The position numbers and the translations under genes were made by a program. The notes beneath the pieces are model-generated. The model had not been told where the DNA came from, did not search any database, and saw nothing but the letters and a program-made list of their open reading frames with translations. A stretch of 11,714 nt of DNA, from NCBI GenBank assembly GCA_001873845.1, contig MNZY01000067.1:1-11714 (forward strand). Reading direction: 5' to 3'. The number at the start of each line of letters is the position of its first letter. The first letter of the stretch is position 1. Origin of the DNA: Candidatus Altarchaeum sp. CG2_30_32_3053. GTDB lineage: Archaea; Altiarchaeota; Altiarchaeia; Altiarchaeales; Altiarchaeaceae. Below, piece by piece: positions 1 through 6,084 of this stretch.

Positions 1-138
1 TTTTGTCTATAAAACAGACCCATTAAAATCAGACACTGATGGGGATGGAATCAGCGATTACGATGAAATTTTTGTCTATAAAACAGACCCATTAAAATCA
101 GACACTGATGGGGATGGAATCAGCGATTACGATGAAAT
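1..138 (+). repeat. 69-bp tandem direct repeat, two copies
   Basis: The segment starting TTTGTCTATAAAACAGAC at position 2 is repeated exactly at 71, a period of 69 bases or 23 codons. The two copies are identical at DNA level including third codon positions, so the duplication is recent or kept uniform by recombination. It adds one whole calcium-loop unit to the surface protein without changing frame. More copies may lie left of the window. Confidence 0.95.
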
Positions 139-418
139 TTTTAAATACAAAACAGATCCGTGCGATGCAAAAAGCAAGCAGGGCAACTTTAACCTTTGGT
201 GGCTGATATTTATTATAATTTTGCTGCTTTTAATACTGCTTGCCCTGTTTTTATTGGCAAAAAGAAAAAGGAAAGCTGGTGAAGAAACCGCGCAGCCAAA
301 AGAAAAATATACTACTGGTCAAGGTGCAGGTGCGGGTGGTGGTTTAGGTGAGGTAAATCCAGATGCCCATAAACCGGTAGAAAAAGGAGGACAAAGTGGC
401 GGATTGGGAGGAATTTAG
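2..418 (+). CDS. Membrane-anchored surface protein with calcium-binding-type (thrombospondin type 3-like) repeats, 3' part only
   Basis: The reading frame enters from the left edge, so only the C-terminal 138 codons are visible. They open with two identical 23-residue units containing DTDGDGISDYDE, the DxDxDGxxDxxE pattern of EF-hand-like or thrombospondin type 3 calcium loops, and then a third, degenerate start of a unit (FKYKTDPCD). A membrane segment follows at about residues 66-89, beginning with two tryptophans and rich in Leu/Ile, and ends in a KRKRK stop-transfer cluster. The last 45 or so residues are Gly-rich and hydrophilic. This is the architecture of a C-terminally anchored cell-surface protein with the repeats outside and a short tail inside. 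The role of the missing N-terminal part is unknown. The frame stops at TAG (416-418) but stays open for 22 more codons to another TAG at 485-487. Confidence 0.82.
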   Translation, partial: FVYKTDPLKSDTDGDGISDYDEIFVYKTDPLKSDTDGDGISDYDEIFKYKTDPCDAKSKQGNFNLWWLIFIIILLLLILLALFLLAKRKRKAGEETAQPKEKYTTGQGAGAGGGLGEVNPDAHKPVEKGGQSGGLGGI

Positions 419-598
419 AATTTAAATTTTTCAGATAAACGGGTTGATGAAAATCAGGAAAAAGCGAAGCCAGAATTTACATTTTAGAATATAGTAAATC
501 TACTAACTTTTAACACTATTCAAATATATTTATAAATAGTAAATTTAAGTGCAAAAGGTTAACAAATTCACTATAATCTGTTTGAGCCCTTTAATCAA

Positions 599-835
599 TC
601 AATCAACCTTTATATAGCCCTCATCATCCCACTTCGGCGCATTTCTTTTTAGACATTCCTTAAAATTTTTTTCAACACCGTATTCGTCCTTTCTTGTTAC
701 TGTATTAATATCACTGACATACCATGTCATTTCTTCATCTTTAATCTTTTCTTCTATTCGTTCAAGTGATTTTGAAAAGTCCTCTATTAATTTTTTCCCT
801 TCGTCTTCAATTTGTTTAATTTTATTTTCATCCAT
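599..835 (-). CDS. gatC: Small GatC-like protein (putative archaeal Asp/Glu-tRNA amidotransferase subunit C)
   Basis: This is a 78-residue charged protein with no signal peptide or membrane segment. The N-terminal half (residues 1-35) is a Lys/Glu-rich helix that could form a coiled coil. It is followed by MTWYV (36-40), VTRKD (46-50) and a C-terminal NAPKWDDEGYIKV (65-77). The last part resembles the NAPxxxDGFFxVP ending of GatC, the subunit that clamps GatA and GatB in tRNA-dependent amidotransferase, and the preceding TRKD fits the usual RxD before it. The classic N-terminal GatC signature (LAxLARIxLxxEE) is absent, so this would be a divergent short form. gatA and gatB are not next to it, which weakens the call. 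The ATG follows an AT-rich stretch without a Shine-Dalgarno site. It is convergent with the surface-protein gene. Confidence 0.5.
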   Translation of the reverse strand: MDENKIKQIEDEGKKLIEDFSKSLERIEEKIKDEEMTWYVSDINTVTRKDEYGVEKNFKECLKRNAPKWDDEGYIKVD

Positions 836-893
836 TTTAAATTATTCAAATTTATAGTTAATAATTTATCTTTTTACACTATTAACGGTTATT

Positions 894-923
894 GGTTGTG
901 TGCCATATTAAAGTAGGACACTT
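894..923 (+). repeat. Dispersed 30-bp repeat, copy 1
   Basis: This matches positions 5940-5969 in 27 of 30 bases, sharing TGTGCCATAT, AAAGTAGG and CACTT. AAAGT and ACTTT flank a 5-base loop, so the core can fold back on itself. It lies between divergent genes, about 60 bases ahead of the GatC-like start. No transposase is nearby. It could be an insertion-sequence or MITE end remnant, or a conserved regulatory or terminator element. Confidence 0.7.
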
Positions 924-972
924 TTTTTAATATAACCCGGGTTTCCCAACCATGCGTAAAAGTTTGGGCGTA

Positions 973-999
973 ATTTTTAAATCCCAAAGATTTAAAAAT
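973..999. other. 11-bp perfect inverted repeat (hairpin)
   Basis: ATTTTTAAATC (973-983) and GATTTAAAAAT (989-999) are exact reverse complements around the 5-base loop CCAAA. A second, alternative pairing of TTTGGG (963-968) with CCCAAA (983-988) shares the loop. It sits about 50 bases after the dispersed repeat. The second copy of that repeat is also followed, about 43 bases on, by a weaker ATTTTT/AAAAAT hairpin, so the hairpin may belong to the same element. Confidence 0.7.
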
Positions 1000-1104
1000 A
1001 TCCAAATGATAGTGAGCGTATTTTTGTTGTTAAGCATAATTAATTTTGTAAATTTTTAAAATTACCCGTAAATTTTTTGATGGCGGGAAAGACGGGATAT
1101 AATC

Positions 1105-1294
1105 TATAAATTAAAACATACTCATAAATTAAAACACAAATATAAATTAAAACACCTATACGAATTAAATTAAAACACCTATACGAATTAAATTAAAACA
1201 CCTATACGAATTAAATTAAAACACCTATATAAATCAAATTAAAACACCTATATAAATCAAATTAAAACACCTATGTAAATTAAATTAAAACAGG
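1105..1294 (+). repeat. Nine-unit tandem array (three 16-18-bp and six 23-bp units) carrying TATA-like sequences
   Basis: Units start at 1105, 1123, 1141, 1157, 1180, 1203, 1226, 1249 and 1272. The last six are exactly 23 bp and end in AAATTAAAACACC or, for the final unit, AAATTAAAACAGG. Each unit opens with a TATA-box-like sequence: TATAAATT in the short units, TATACGAATT in units 4-6, TATATAAAT in units 7-8, TATGTAAAT in unit 9. The last unit puts TATGTAAAT about 25 bases ahead of the larB ATG, the expected spacing for a leaderless archaeal transcript. There are no spacers, so it is not a CRISPR array. Confidence 0.93.
1272..1280 (+). promoter_or_regulatory. Candidate larB TATA box (TATGTAAAT) in the last array unit
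   Basis: The motif is centred about 25 bases upstream of the larB ATG at 1301, which fits transcription starting at or next to the start codon. Better TATA matches (TATATAAAT) lie one and two units upstream, at 1249 and 1226, and would give leaders of about 23 and 46 bases. Which one is used cannot be read from sequence. Confidence 0.45.
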
Positions 1295-1300
1295 AAAAAT

Positions 1301-2008
1301 ATGAAAATTTCCAGCATAGATATTGACAGGAGAAAAAGGTGCGGTATTCCGGAAATTGTATTCGGAGAAAAAGACAGCAATGACCTGGTTAAAATAATAA
1401 AAGAAATTTTAAACATGGACAACAAAGTAATAATAACCCGGCTTGATAAAGCAAAAAAAGCAAAAATTTTAAATGAACTGAACAGGAAGCATATAAATTT
1501 TAAATTTAAATATAATGACAGAGGAAGGGTGCTTACAATATATAAAGGAAAATCCGATACCCCGGGAAAGACCGAAAGTGTTGGAAAAATCGGACTGATA
1601 ACAGCGGGAACATCTGACATCAATATTGCTGAAGAAGCAAAAGAGACGGCATTACAATTAGGATGTGGTGTTGTAGAAAAGTACGATGTAGGAATTGCGG
1701 GATTGCACAGGGCAATAAAAACAGTTGAAAAGATGAAAAAAAGCAATGTCCGATGTATCATTGTTATCGCCGGAATGGAAGGTGCTTTGCCTTCGGTAAT
1801 TTCCGGATTAACCGATGTTCCAGTAATTGCAGTGCCTACTTCTGTAGGTTATGGAACAGGAGAGAAAGGACTTGCGGCAATTATGACTATGTTAAATTCC
1901 TGCACATCTGTTGCAGTTATGAATATTGATAACGGATTTGGTGCAGCAGTGATGGCATATAAAATTTTAAAAGCAAATAAAAAAGTCATTCTGGCAAATA
2001 ATGGTTAA
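1301..2008 (+). CDS. larB: LarB-family AIR carboxylase-like protein (nickel-pincer cofactor synthesis)
   Basis: LarB carboxylates the pyridinium ring of nicotinic acid adenine dinucleotide and releases AMP, the first step of nickel-pincer cofactor synthesis. The 235-residue protein has the family layout. An N-terminal RRKRCGIPEIVFGE (residues 10-23) matches the family opening of R-x-G-x-PE-VF. A PurE-like domain follows from about 94, with ITAGTSD (100-106), GIAGLHR (131-137), IAGMEGALPSV (156-166), VPTSVGYG (178-185) and MLNSCTS (197-203). Cys201 corresponds to the catalytic cysteine of LarB, followed by NIDNGFGAA (208-216). The length is usual for the family. The neighbours LarC and LarE are absent, so its part in a lactate racemase pathway is not shown here. 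It converges on dapF with a 41-base gap. Confidence 0.9.
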   Translation: MKISSIDIDRRKRCGIPEIVFGEKDSNDLVKIIKEILNMDNKVIITRLDKAKKAKILNELNRKHINFKFKYNDRGRVLTIYKGKSDTPGKTESVGKIGLITAGTSDINIAEEAKETALQLGCGVVEKYDVGIAGLHRAIKTVEKMKKSNVRCIIVIAGMEGALPSVISGLTDVPVIAVPTSVGYGTGEKGLAAIMTMLNSCTSVAVMNIDNGFGAAVMAYKILKANKKVILANNG

Positions 2009-2049
2009 AATGTTGTTTGAAAGATACCTATGGGAGGAATACTAAAATT

Positions 2050-2862
2050 TTACCCCTTAAATTTCACCTTCCCTTCAAAAACATATTCCGCGCCCCCAAT
2101 CAAAAAAATTTCTTCTTCTCCTGCATTATGCTCATTTATCTCCACCTTTAAATCCCCTCCTCTCGCATGAATTAAAAATTTCTTCCTTCCATGTTTTTTA
2201 TACATAGCATAAGATGCGGCACAGATTCCTGTTCCGCAGGCAAGTGTTTCGTCTTCAACACCCCTTTCATAGGTTCTTATCCTGAATTCATCATCGCCAA
2301 TCCGCTGGATAAAATGCACATTTGCTCCGTTCTTAAACACATTGGAATTTCTTATTTCCCTTCCAAGTTCCTTCACATTCACATAATCAACATCACTCCA
2401 TGAACTAATAAAATGTGGATTCCCAATATTGACATAATATCCGCTAAATCCGCGGGCGTTCATCTCGCTAAATTCTATAACCTTTCCCAAATGGACATTA
2501 ACCTCAAAGTTCCTGTTCTTATCTGGAAAAATTTCTAAATTTAATATTCCTTTCAATGTGTCCGCTTTGATAAAATTTTTCTTTTCAATAAAACTGTAAA
2601 AATACCGTGCAAAACACCTTATTCCGTTTCCGCACATTTCTGCGATGCTTCCGTCAGGATTAAAAAAGTGAAATTTTGCATCCGCATCCTTGTCTGTCTT
2701 TTGTATAAATATCACTCCGTCGCTTCCTATTCCAAAATGCCTGTCTGAAATTTTCTTCACAAAGCCGAACTTTTTATCTTCGGGAATTAAAATTTTGTCG
2801 TGTTCGTTTATCAGTATGAGGTCGTTTCCCGCTGCCTGCATCTTTACAAATGGGATCTTCAT
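2050..2862 (-). CDS. dapF: Diaminopimelate epimerase
   Basis: The enzyme interconverts LL- and meso-diaminopimelate by a PLP-independent two-cysteine mechanism, in lysine synthesis and, where present, cell-wall peptide synthesis. The 270 residues show both family halves: KMQAAGND (7-14), DRHFGIGSDG (40-49), FFNPDGS (66-72), then EMCGNGIRC (75-83) with catalytic Cys77, NIGNPHF (145-151), RTYERGVEDET (196-206) and LACGTG (207-212) with catalytic Cys209. Length and both cysteines are normal, so it should be active. The first ATG matches the usual N-terminus. It is divergent from mptA with 63 bases between, and other lysine genes are not in the window. A perfect 18-bp palindrome lies 3 bases ahead of its start. 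Confidence 0.96.
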   Translation of the reverse strand: MKIPFVKMQAAGNDLILINEHDKILIPEDKKFGFVKKISDRHFGIGSDGVIFIQKTDKDADAKFHFFNPDGSIAEMCGNGIRCFARYFYSFIEKKNFIKADTLKGILNLEIFPDKNRNFEVNVHLGKVIEFSEMNARGFSGYYVNIGNPHFISSWSDVDYVNVKELGREIRNSNVFKNGANVHFIQRIGDDEFRIRTYERGVEDETLACGTGICAASYAMYKKHGRKKFLIHARGGDLKVEINEHNAGEEEIFLIGGAEYVFEGKVKFKG

Positions 2863-2865
2863 TTT

Positions 2866-2883
2866 ATTTATATGGTTATAAAT
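2866..2883. promoter_or_regulatory. Palindrome ATTTATA-TGGT-TATAAAT between dapF and mptA
   Basis: Two perfect 7-base arms flank TGGT. The site covers the immediate upstream region of dapF and is about 43-60 bases ahead of mptA. A near copy with one arm mismatch lies at 7815-7832, upstream of tgtA. The arms are TATA-like, so it may be a promoter core, an operator, or both. Confidence 0.45.
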
Positions 2884-2925
2884 TTAATTATCAAAGATAA
2901 ATTTTAAAAATTTTAAGACATAAAA

Positions 2926-3816
2926 TTGGATGTTCAAAATTCTAAACCACTGGTTTTGCTGGGATTAAACAAGGTCGGATGTAAAGGAATAAAAAAGCAA
3001 ATCATAAGAAATGGCAATATACTTTATGCAGACATAGACGCGTATGTTGATTTGGCAGGGGACAGGAAAGGAATTCACATGTCAAGGATTATAGAAAGTA
3101 TAGATGAAATCATAGAAAAAACAGATAAAAAGGTAAATAACTGTGAGGACTTTTGTGTTGAAGTTGCAAAGAATATTGCCAAAACCCAGAATTACGCTGA
3201 AAGATCAGAGGTAAATTTAACAGCTAATTTTACCGCACAAAGAAACAAATTCGGAAAAAATGTTGAAAAAACATATAAAGTGATTGTTAACGGTGTTGTT
3301 ACTTTAAAGGAGAATAGCTTTGAAATGAGAAAGAAAATTGGTTGTAAGACTATTGGTTTGAATGCCTGCCCGTGTGCACAGGAGACAATAAAACAGAGAA
3401 CTGCTAAAAAGCTGAAAAATTTATTCGGTGAAAAACAAACATCCCGGATTTTGTCGCTAATTCCGCTGGTAACACATAACCAGAGGGCAGAAATTACATT
3501 AATTGTTGAGATGCCTGCAAAGGAGCATGTTGAACTTGAGGGCTTAATTGATATATGTGAAAATTCATTTAGTTCTGAAATTTTTGAGATGCTGAAACGA
3601 CCTGATGAAGCATCTGTTGTTGAAAATGCTCATAGAAAGCCCTTGTTTGTTGAGGACAGCGTGAGGGAGGTTGCAGAAAATTTTTATAAAACGTATGGAA
3701 ATTTAAGCAACGGAATAATAAATATAAAGGTTAAGAGTTTTGAGTCAATCCATCCGCATGATGCTTTTGCGGAGTGTAAAATTTCAATAGAGGATTTGAG
3801 AAAAATTTTTAAGTAA
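2926..3816 (+). CDS. mptA: GTP cyclohydrolase of the MptA/FolE2 (COG1469) family
   Basis: MptA is the Fe(II)-dependent archaeal enzyme that opens GTP to 7,8-dihydroneopterin 2',3'-cyclic phosphate, first step to methanopterin-type pterins; the homologous FolE2 feeds folate and 7-deazaguanine synthesis. The 296-residue protein starts with VQNSKP (3-8), as the family does. It carries KGIHMSR (48-54), NACPCAQE (146-153) with the family's conserved cysteine, VTHNQRAE (182-189) and ESIHPHDAFAEC (273-284) near the C-terminus. The start is TTG at 2926: an in-frame stop lies 12 bases upstream and the family N-terminus begins right here. There is no Shine-Dalgarno site, so translation may be leaderless. 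MptA and FolE2 products cannot be told apart with certainty from these motifs; with tgtA in the same window, a contribution to archaeosine precursor supply is possible. Confidence 0.92.
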   Translation: MDVQNSKPLVLLGLNKVGCKGIKKQIIRNGNILYADIDAYVDLAGDRKGIHMSRIIESIDEIIEKTDKKVNNCEDFCVEVAKNIAKTQNYAERSEVNLTANFTAQRNKFGKNVEKTYKVIVNGVVTLKENSFEMRKKIGCKTIGLNACPCAQETIKQRTAKKLKNLFGEKQTSRILSLIPLVTHNQRAEITLIVEMPAKEHVELEGLIDICENSFSSEIFEMLKRPDEASVVENAHRKPLFVEDSVREVAENFYKTYGNLSNGIINIKVKSFESIHPHDAFAECKISIEDLRKIFK

Positions 3817-3830
3817 ATTTTGAATATACT

Positions 3831-3856
3831 ACGCAACTTTATAAATTGCGTTTTTC
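3831..3856 (+). terminator. Candidate terminator downstream of mptA
   Basis: ACGCAA (3831-3836) pairs with TTGCGT (3846-3851) around a 9-base AT loop, and the right arm runs directly into a five-T tract followed by further T-rich sequence. It begins 14 bases after the mptA stop. Archaea mostly need only the T-run, so the hairpin may be supportive or incidental. Confidence 0.5.
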
Positions 3857-3961
3857 AAATCTTTAAAATACGCTCATTTTGTTTCTCTACATTTATATAT
3901 TTTAGATCTCTGTGATTTTGAGAATGTGCTATAAAAAAGTGCATCTTTTGCCGTTGTTGAG

Positions 3962-3970
3962 TATAAATTT
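3962..3970 (+). promoter_or_regulatory. TATA box (TATAAATTT) for the STAS-like gene
   Basis: The box is centred 24 bases ahead of the ATG at 3990, and no Shine-Dalgarno site precedes the start codon. Both facts fit a leaderless archaeal transcript for the downstream signalling pair. Confidence 0.6.
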
Positions 3971-3989
3971 CAATTAAAAATCAAGTAAA

Positions 3990-4331
3990 ATGAAGGATAT
4001 AAGTGTTAGTATTTTTCAGATTCTGGAACGCAAAACAGGCGGATTCAGAGAGGACGCCGAACGTATCAAAAAATATATTAAAGAAAATATACAAAGTGCA
4101 AAAGAAAATGTAGAGGTTATAAACATAGATTTTAAAGGAATTACTCTTGTAACCCACTCTTTTGCAGACGAAATATCAGTAGTAAAAGAATATTTTGAAA
4201 AACAAAATAAAAAAGTTGAATTTATAAATATGAATGAAGATGTAAGAAAAATGACTGAAATAATTCATAGAGGAAGACCTTACATATTGAAAAACCGGGA
4301 AAGAAGCTATAAACAAGCATACTTATCCTGA
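3990..4331 (+). CDS. STAS-like (DUF4325-type) domain protein
   Basis: The 113-residue soluble protein contains IDFKGITLVTHSFADEI (46-62), matching the IDFxGVxxVSSSFADE core of DUF4325 proteins, which resemble STAS anti-anti-sigma domains. Here the phosphorylatable serine region reads T-H-S-F. A second conserved stretch, VEFINMNEDVRKM (76-88), fits the last strand and helix of the fold. Such proteins are usually encoded beside or fused to a histidine-kinase-type ATPase, as is the case here (next gene, 32 bases on). The pair would form a protein-protein switch; the target is unknown. The gene itself is intact although its partner is broken, so it may be an orphan now. Confidence 0.75.
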   Translation: MKDISVSIFQILERKTGGFREDAERIKKYIKENIQSAKENVEVINIDFKGITLVTHSFADEISVVKEYFEKQNKKVEFINMNEDVRKMTEIIHRGRPYILKNRERSYKQAYLS

Positions 4332-4800
4332 TGCAGATCAAATCATTAATTTAAGTACATATTATGACAAACATTGTAATCACAGGCAATGAAGAAATCA
4401 CCAGTAGAATTAAAGAATTATTGAAAAATATTATAAATTTAGATACTGATACATTTTCCAAAGATATAAATCTTGAAAAAGCAGCGCTGGTTACGCCATT
4501 ATCAATATTGCCTTTAGCGGCAAAGATCACAAAAAAGATGAACAAGAATCAAGAATTAAATATCATTTATCCCGCATCCTTGGCAGGATATTATTCTGGA
4601 TCATATTTGAAATCAATTAAGTTCCCTAAAGGGTCAGATCAGTATCTTTTAAATCAAAATTCTTCATATATTCCAATACTTCATTTAAATTTGCAAAACA
4701 AGGAACAAGAAAAGGTGGCTGAGAGGGGCCCTAGACAATATGTATCTTTGCTGTAAAATATTTTAGAAGATCAAGATTACAAAGAAAATATTGAAAATGC

Positions 4801-4858
4801 AATAGGTTACGTAGTTCAAAATCATGAAAAATAGGTTACGTAGTTCAAAATCATGAAA
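4801..4858 (+). repeat. Perfect 29-bp tandem duplication causing a frameshift
   Basis: The 29 bases starting AATAGGTTACGTAGTTC at 4801 are repeated exactly from 4830. Twenty-nine is not a multiple of three, so the second copy throws the ATPase frame out and creates a TAG in the first frame. The two copies show no divergence, so the event is recent. Confidence 0.95.
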
Positions 4859-5236
4859 TGATTAATAATGTTTTCCAACATTCAAAATCCCAATCTCTTT
4901 GGATTTTAGCACAATCTTGGAAAAATAAAAAACAAATTGAAATTTGTTTACTTGATGAAGAAGGTATTGTATTTAAAAAAGCATATCAAAACGCTGAAAC
5001 TCCGATAAATCCTAAAGATGATATTGAATCAATCCATCCGCACTGAACGGGAGATCATCAAAGCATGATTTTGGAGATTCAGAAAGAGGATGCAGTATTA
5101 GAAGATCACTAAAATTGATAACTGAATCCGAATTAAATGGCGAGTTTTTAATTATTTCAGGAAATGCATATTACTCAGGAAAAATAAAGAAGTTTTTTAG
5201 AGCAACAGTAATGTTCTGGCAAGGAGCTATAATTAT

Positions 5237-5333
5237 AACAAGAATTAACGAACCATTATCTAAAATAAATATTTATAAAACTATTTATAAAACAAGAATT
5301 AACGAACCATTATCTAAAATAAATATTTATAAA
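5237..5333 (+). repeat. 43-bp direct repeat with 54-bp period in the ATPase pseudogene tail
   Basis: Bases 5237-5279 and 5291-5333 are identical. The period of 54 bases is 18 codons, so the frame survives and the peptide TRINEPLSKINIYK appears twice. The repeat is AT-rich and includes TTTATAAATA, which may also act as a promoter element for uspA. Confidence 0.93.
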
Positions 5334-5337
5334 TATA
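5326..5337 (+). promoter_or_regulatory. Possible uspA TATA box within the pseudogene tail
   Basis: The stretch TTTATAAATATA lies about 43 bases ahead of the uspA ATG at 5375. The nearly same sequence one repeat unit earlier (5271-5280) is a second candidate. A leader of about 15-20 bases would result. No Shine-Dalgarno site is obvious. Confidence 0.3.
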
Positions 5338-5374
5338 TTGAGTGATAAAAAAATCAAAATTTAAAAACAATAAA

Positions 5375-5836
5375 ATGTTCAAAAAAATTTTGTTTGCAAC
5401 AGACGGAAGCGAATGTGCAAAAAGGGCGGAAAAGTATGCAATAGAACTCGCAAAAGATGAAAACGGGGAAATCACAGCAATGACCGTAGGGGATATATCC
5501 TATGCTACTGTTCCGATAGGAATTGACGGAACAACTATGCTGCAGGCGACAATTGCAGATGCGATAGAAAATGAAACAAAAAACGGAGAAAAAATTTTGA
5601 ACGAATTTAAACAGGCAGCAGAAAAGGAAAATATAAAGATAAATACAATAGTGAAAATCGGAAAGCCGGATACAGAAATTATTGAAGAAAGCAAAAACAA
5701 CTATGATGTTATAGTTATCTGCTCAAAGGGATTAAGCGGAATAAAAAGATACCTGCTTGGAAGTGTTGCAGAACATGTTGTCCGATATTCGGAAATACCT
5801 GTTCTGGTTGTGAAAAATAAAAAAAGAAGAATGTGA
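5375..5836 (+). CDS. Universal stress protein (UspA family)
   Basis: A 153-residue single-domain Usp. It begins KKILFATDGSECAKRA (3-18) with the conserved Asp10 of the nucleotide site, has the usual basic loop and helix, GKPDTEII (96-103), and ends VICSKGLSGIKRYLLGS (114-130) then SVAEHVV and IPVLVVK. This last part corresponds to the G-2x-G-9x-G(S/T) ATP-binding motif, but the first Gly position holds Cys116, so nucleotide binding may differ. The ATG at 5375 was chosen because the family begins just here; a GTG at 5342 would add an 11-residue Lys-rich extension that looks like read-through of spacer. It follows the ATPase pseudogene closely and could share its transcript. Confidence 0.92.
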   Translation: MFKKILFATDGSECAKRAEKYAIELAKDENGEITAMTVGDISYATVPIGIDGTTMLQATIADAIENETKNGEKILNEFKQAAEKENIKINTIVKIGKPDTEIIEESKNNYDVIVICSKGLSGIKRYLLGSVAEHVVRYSEIPVLVVKNKKRRM

Positions 5837-5869
5837 AGATTGAAATTTTGAAAGTTTTTGGGAAAATTT

Positions 5870-5893
5870 AAATTAAAGTTCAAATTAAAGTTC
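5870..5893 (+). repeat. 12-bp tandem repeat, two copies
   Basis: AAATTAAAGTTC occurs twice in a row at 5870 and 5882, followed by a degenerate third unit (AAGTCAAAAGTTTC). It lies in the spacer after uspA and encodes nothing convincing. Confidence 0.85.
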
Positions 5894-5938
5894 AAGTCAA
5901 AAGTTTCCTGTTTCAATTTATAAACTTCATTAACAAAT

Positions 5939-5987
5939 CGGTTATGTGCCATATGAAAGTAGGCCACTTATATTTGGCACTCAACCG
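5939..5987. repeat. Dispersed 30-bp repeat copy 2, inside a 49-bp imperfect inverted repeat
   Basis: Bases 5940-5969 match 894-923 in 27 of 30 positions. Here the element is embedded in a longer fold: CGGTT (5939-5943) with AACCG (5983-5987), GTGCCA (5946-5951) with TGGCAC (5975-5980), and AAGT (5957-5960) with ACTT (5966-5969), separated by small internal loops. It sits between the convergent 3' ends of uspA and tgtA, where a bidirectional terminator would be expected. Copy 1 lacks the outer arms. A mobile-element remnant is the other reading. Confidence 0.75.
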
Positions 5988-6084
5988 TCCAATTTAAAGG
6001 GATGAGCACGGATTTTTTAAATAGCAAAAATTTTTGAACTTTCATAAAAAACCCATGGTATTAATAAGAGCGATTACCTCACTC

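Larger units (their letters stand above)
836..1300. other. 465-bp gene-free region with hairpin, dispersed repeat and TATA-bearing minisatellite
   Basis: No protein-like frame is seen between the divergent GatC-like gene and larB. From left to right it holds an AT-rich likely promoter for the minus-strand gene (about 849-870), a copy of the dispersed 30-bp repeat (894-923), a strong hairpin (973-999), about 100 bases of plain AT-rich sequence, and the tandem array that runs into the larB start. Confidence 0.75.
4364..5345 (+). pseudogene. Broken histidine-kinase-type ATPase (anti-sigma-like) partner of the STAS-like protein
   Basis: Three frame fragments read as one protein once the lesions are undone. 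Fragment 1 (from ATG 4364) ends at TAA 4754-4756, but the same frame goes on to DYKENIENAIGYVVQNHE. At 4801-4858 a perfect 29-bp tandem duplication shifts frame; removing one copy joins it to EMINNVFQHS, the N-box of GHKL ATPases, and on through IEICLLDEEG, a poor match to the DxGxG G1 box. Near 5032-5044 the frame moves by one base; restoring it gives ALNGRSSKHDFGDSERGCS (G2-like region) and then LNGEFLIISGNAYYS. Without the 29-bp copy and with the missing base restored the gene is 318 codons including stop. Near the end an in-frame 54-bp duplication adds 18 residues. Three independent disabling lesions make a pseudogene the best reading; assembly error for some of them is possible. Confidence 0.75.

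Noticed and set aside
894..999. Complete insertion sequence around the dispersed repeat
   Set aside because: No transposase frame lies near either copy, so only a remnant or non-autonomous element can be considered.
1105..1294. Possible CRISPR array
   Set aside because: Units abut directly with no spacers and carry TATA-like sequence; this is a minisatellite.
1285..1761. 158-codon minus-strand frame
   Set aside because: It is the antisense shadow of larB, with hydrophobic low-complexity translation.
5342..5374. Upstream GTG start adding 11 residues to UspA
   Set aside because: The family N-terminus begins at the internal ATG (FKKILFATDGS); the extension is Lys/Asn-rich spacer translation.
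5701..5967. 88-codon minus-strand frame over the uspA end
   Set aside because: It is antisense to the UspA ATP-binding region and its NFNLNF repeat comes from the 12-bp repeat.
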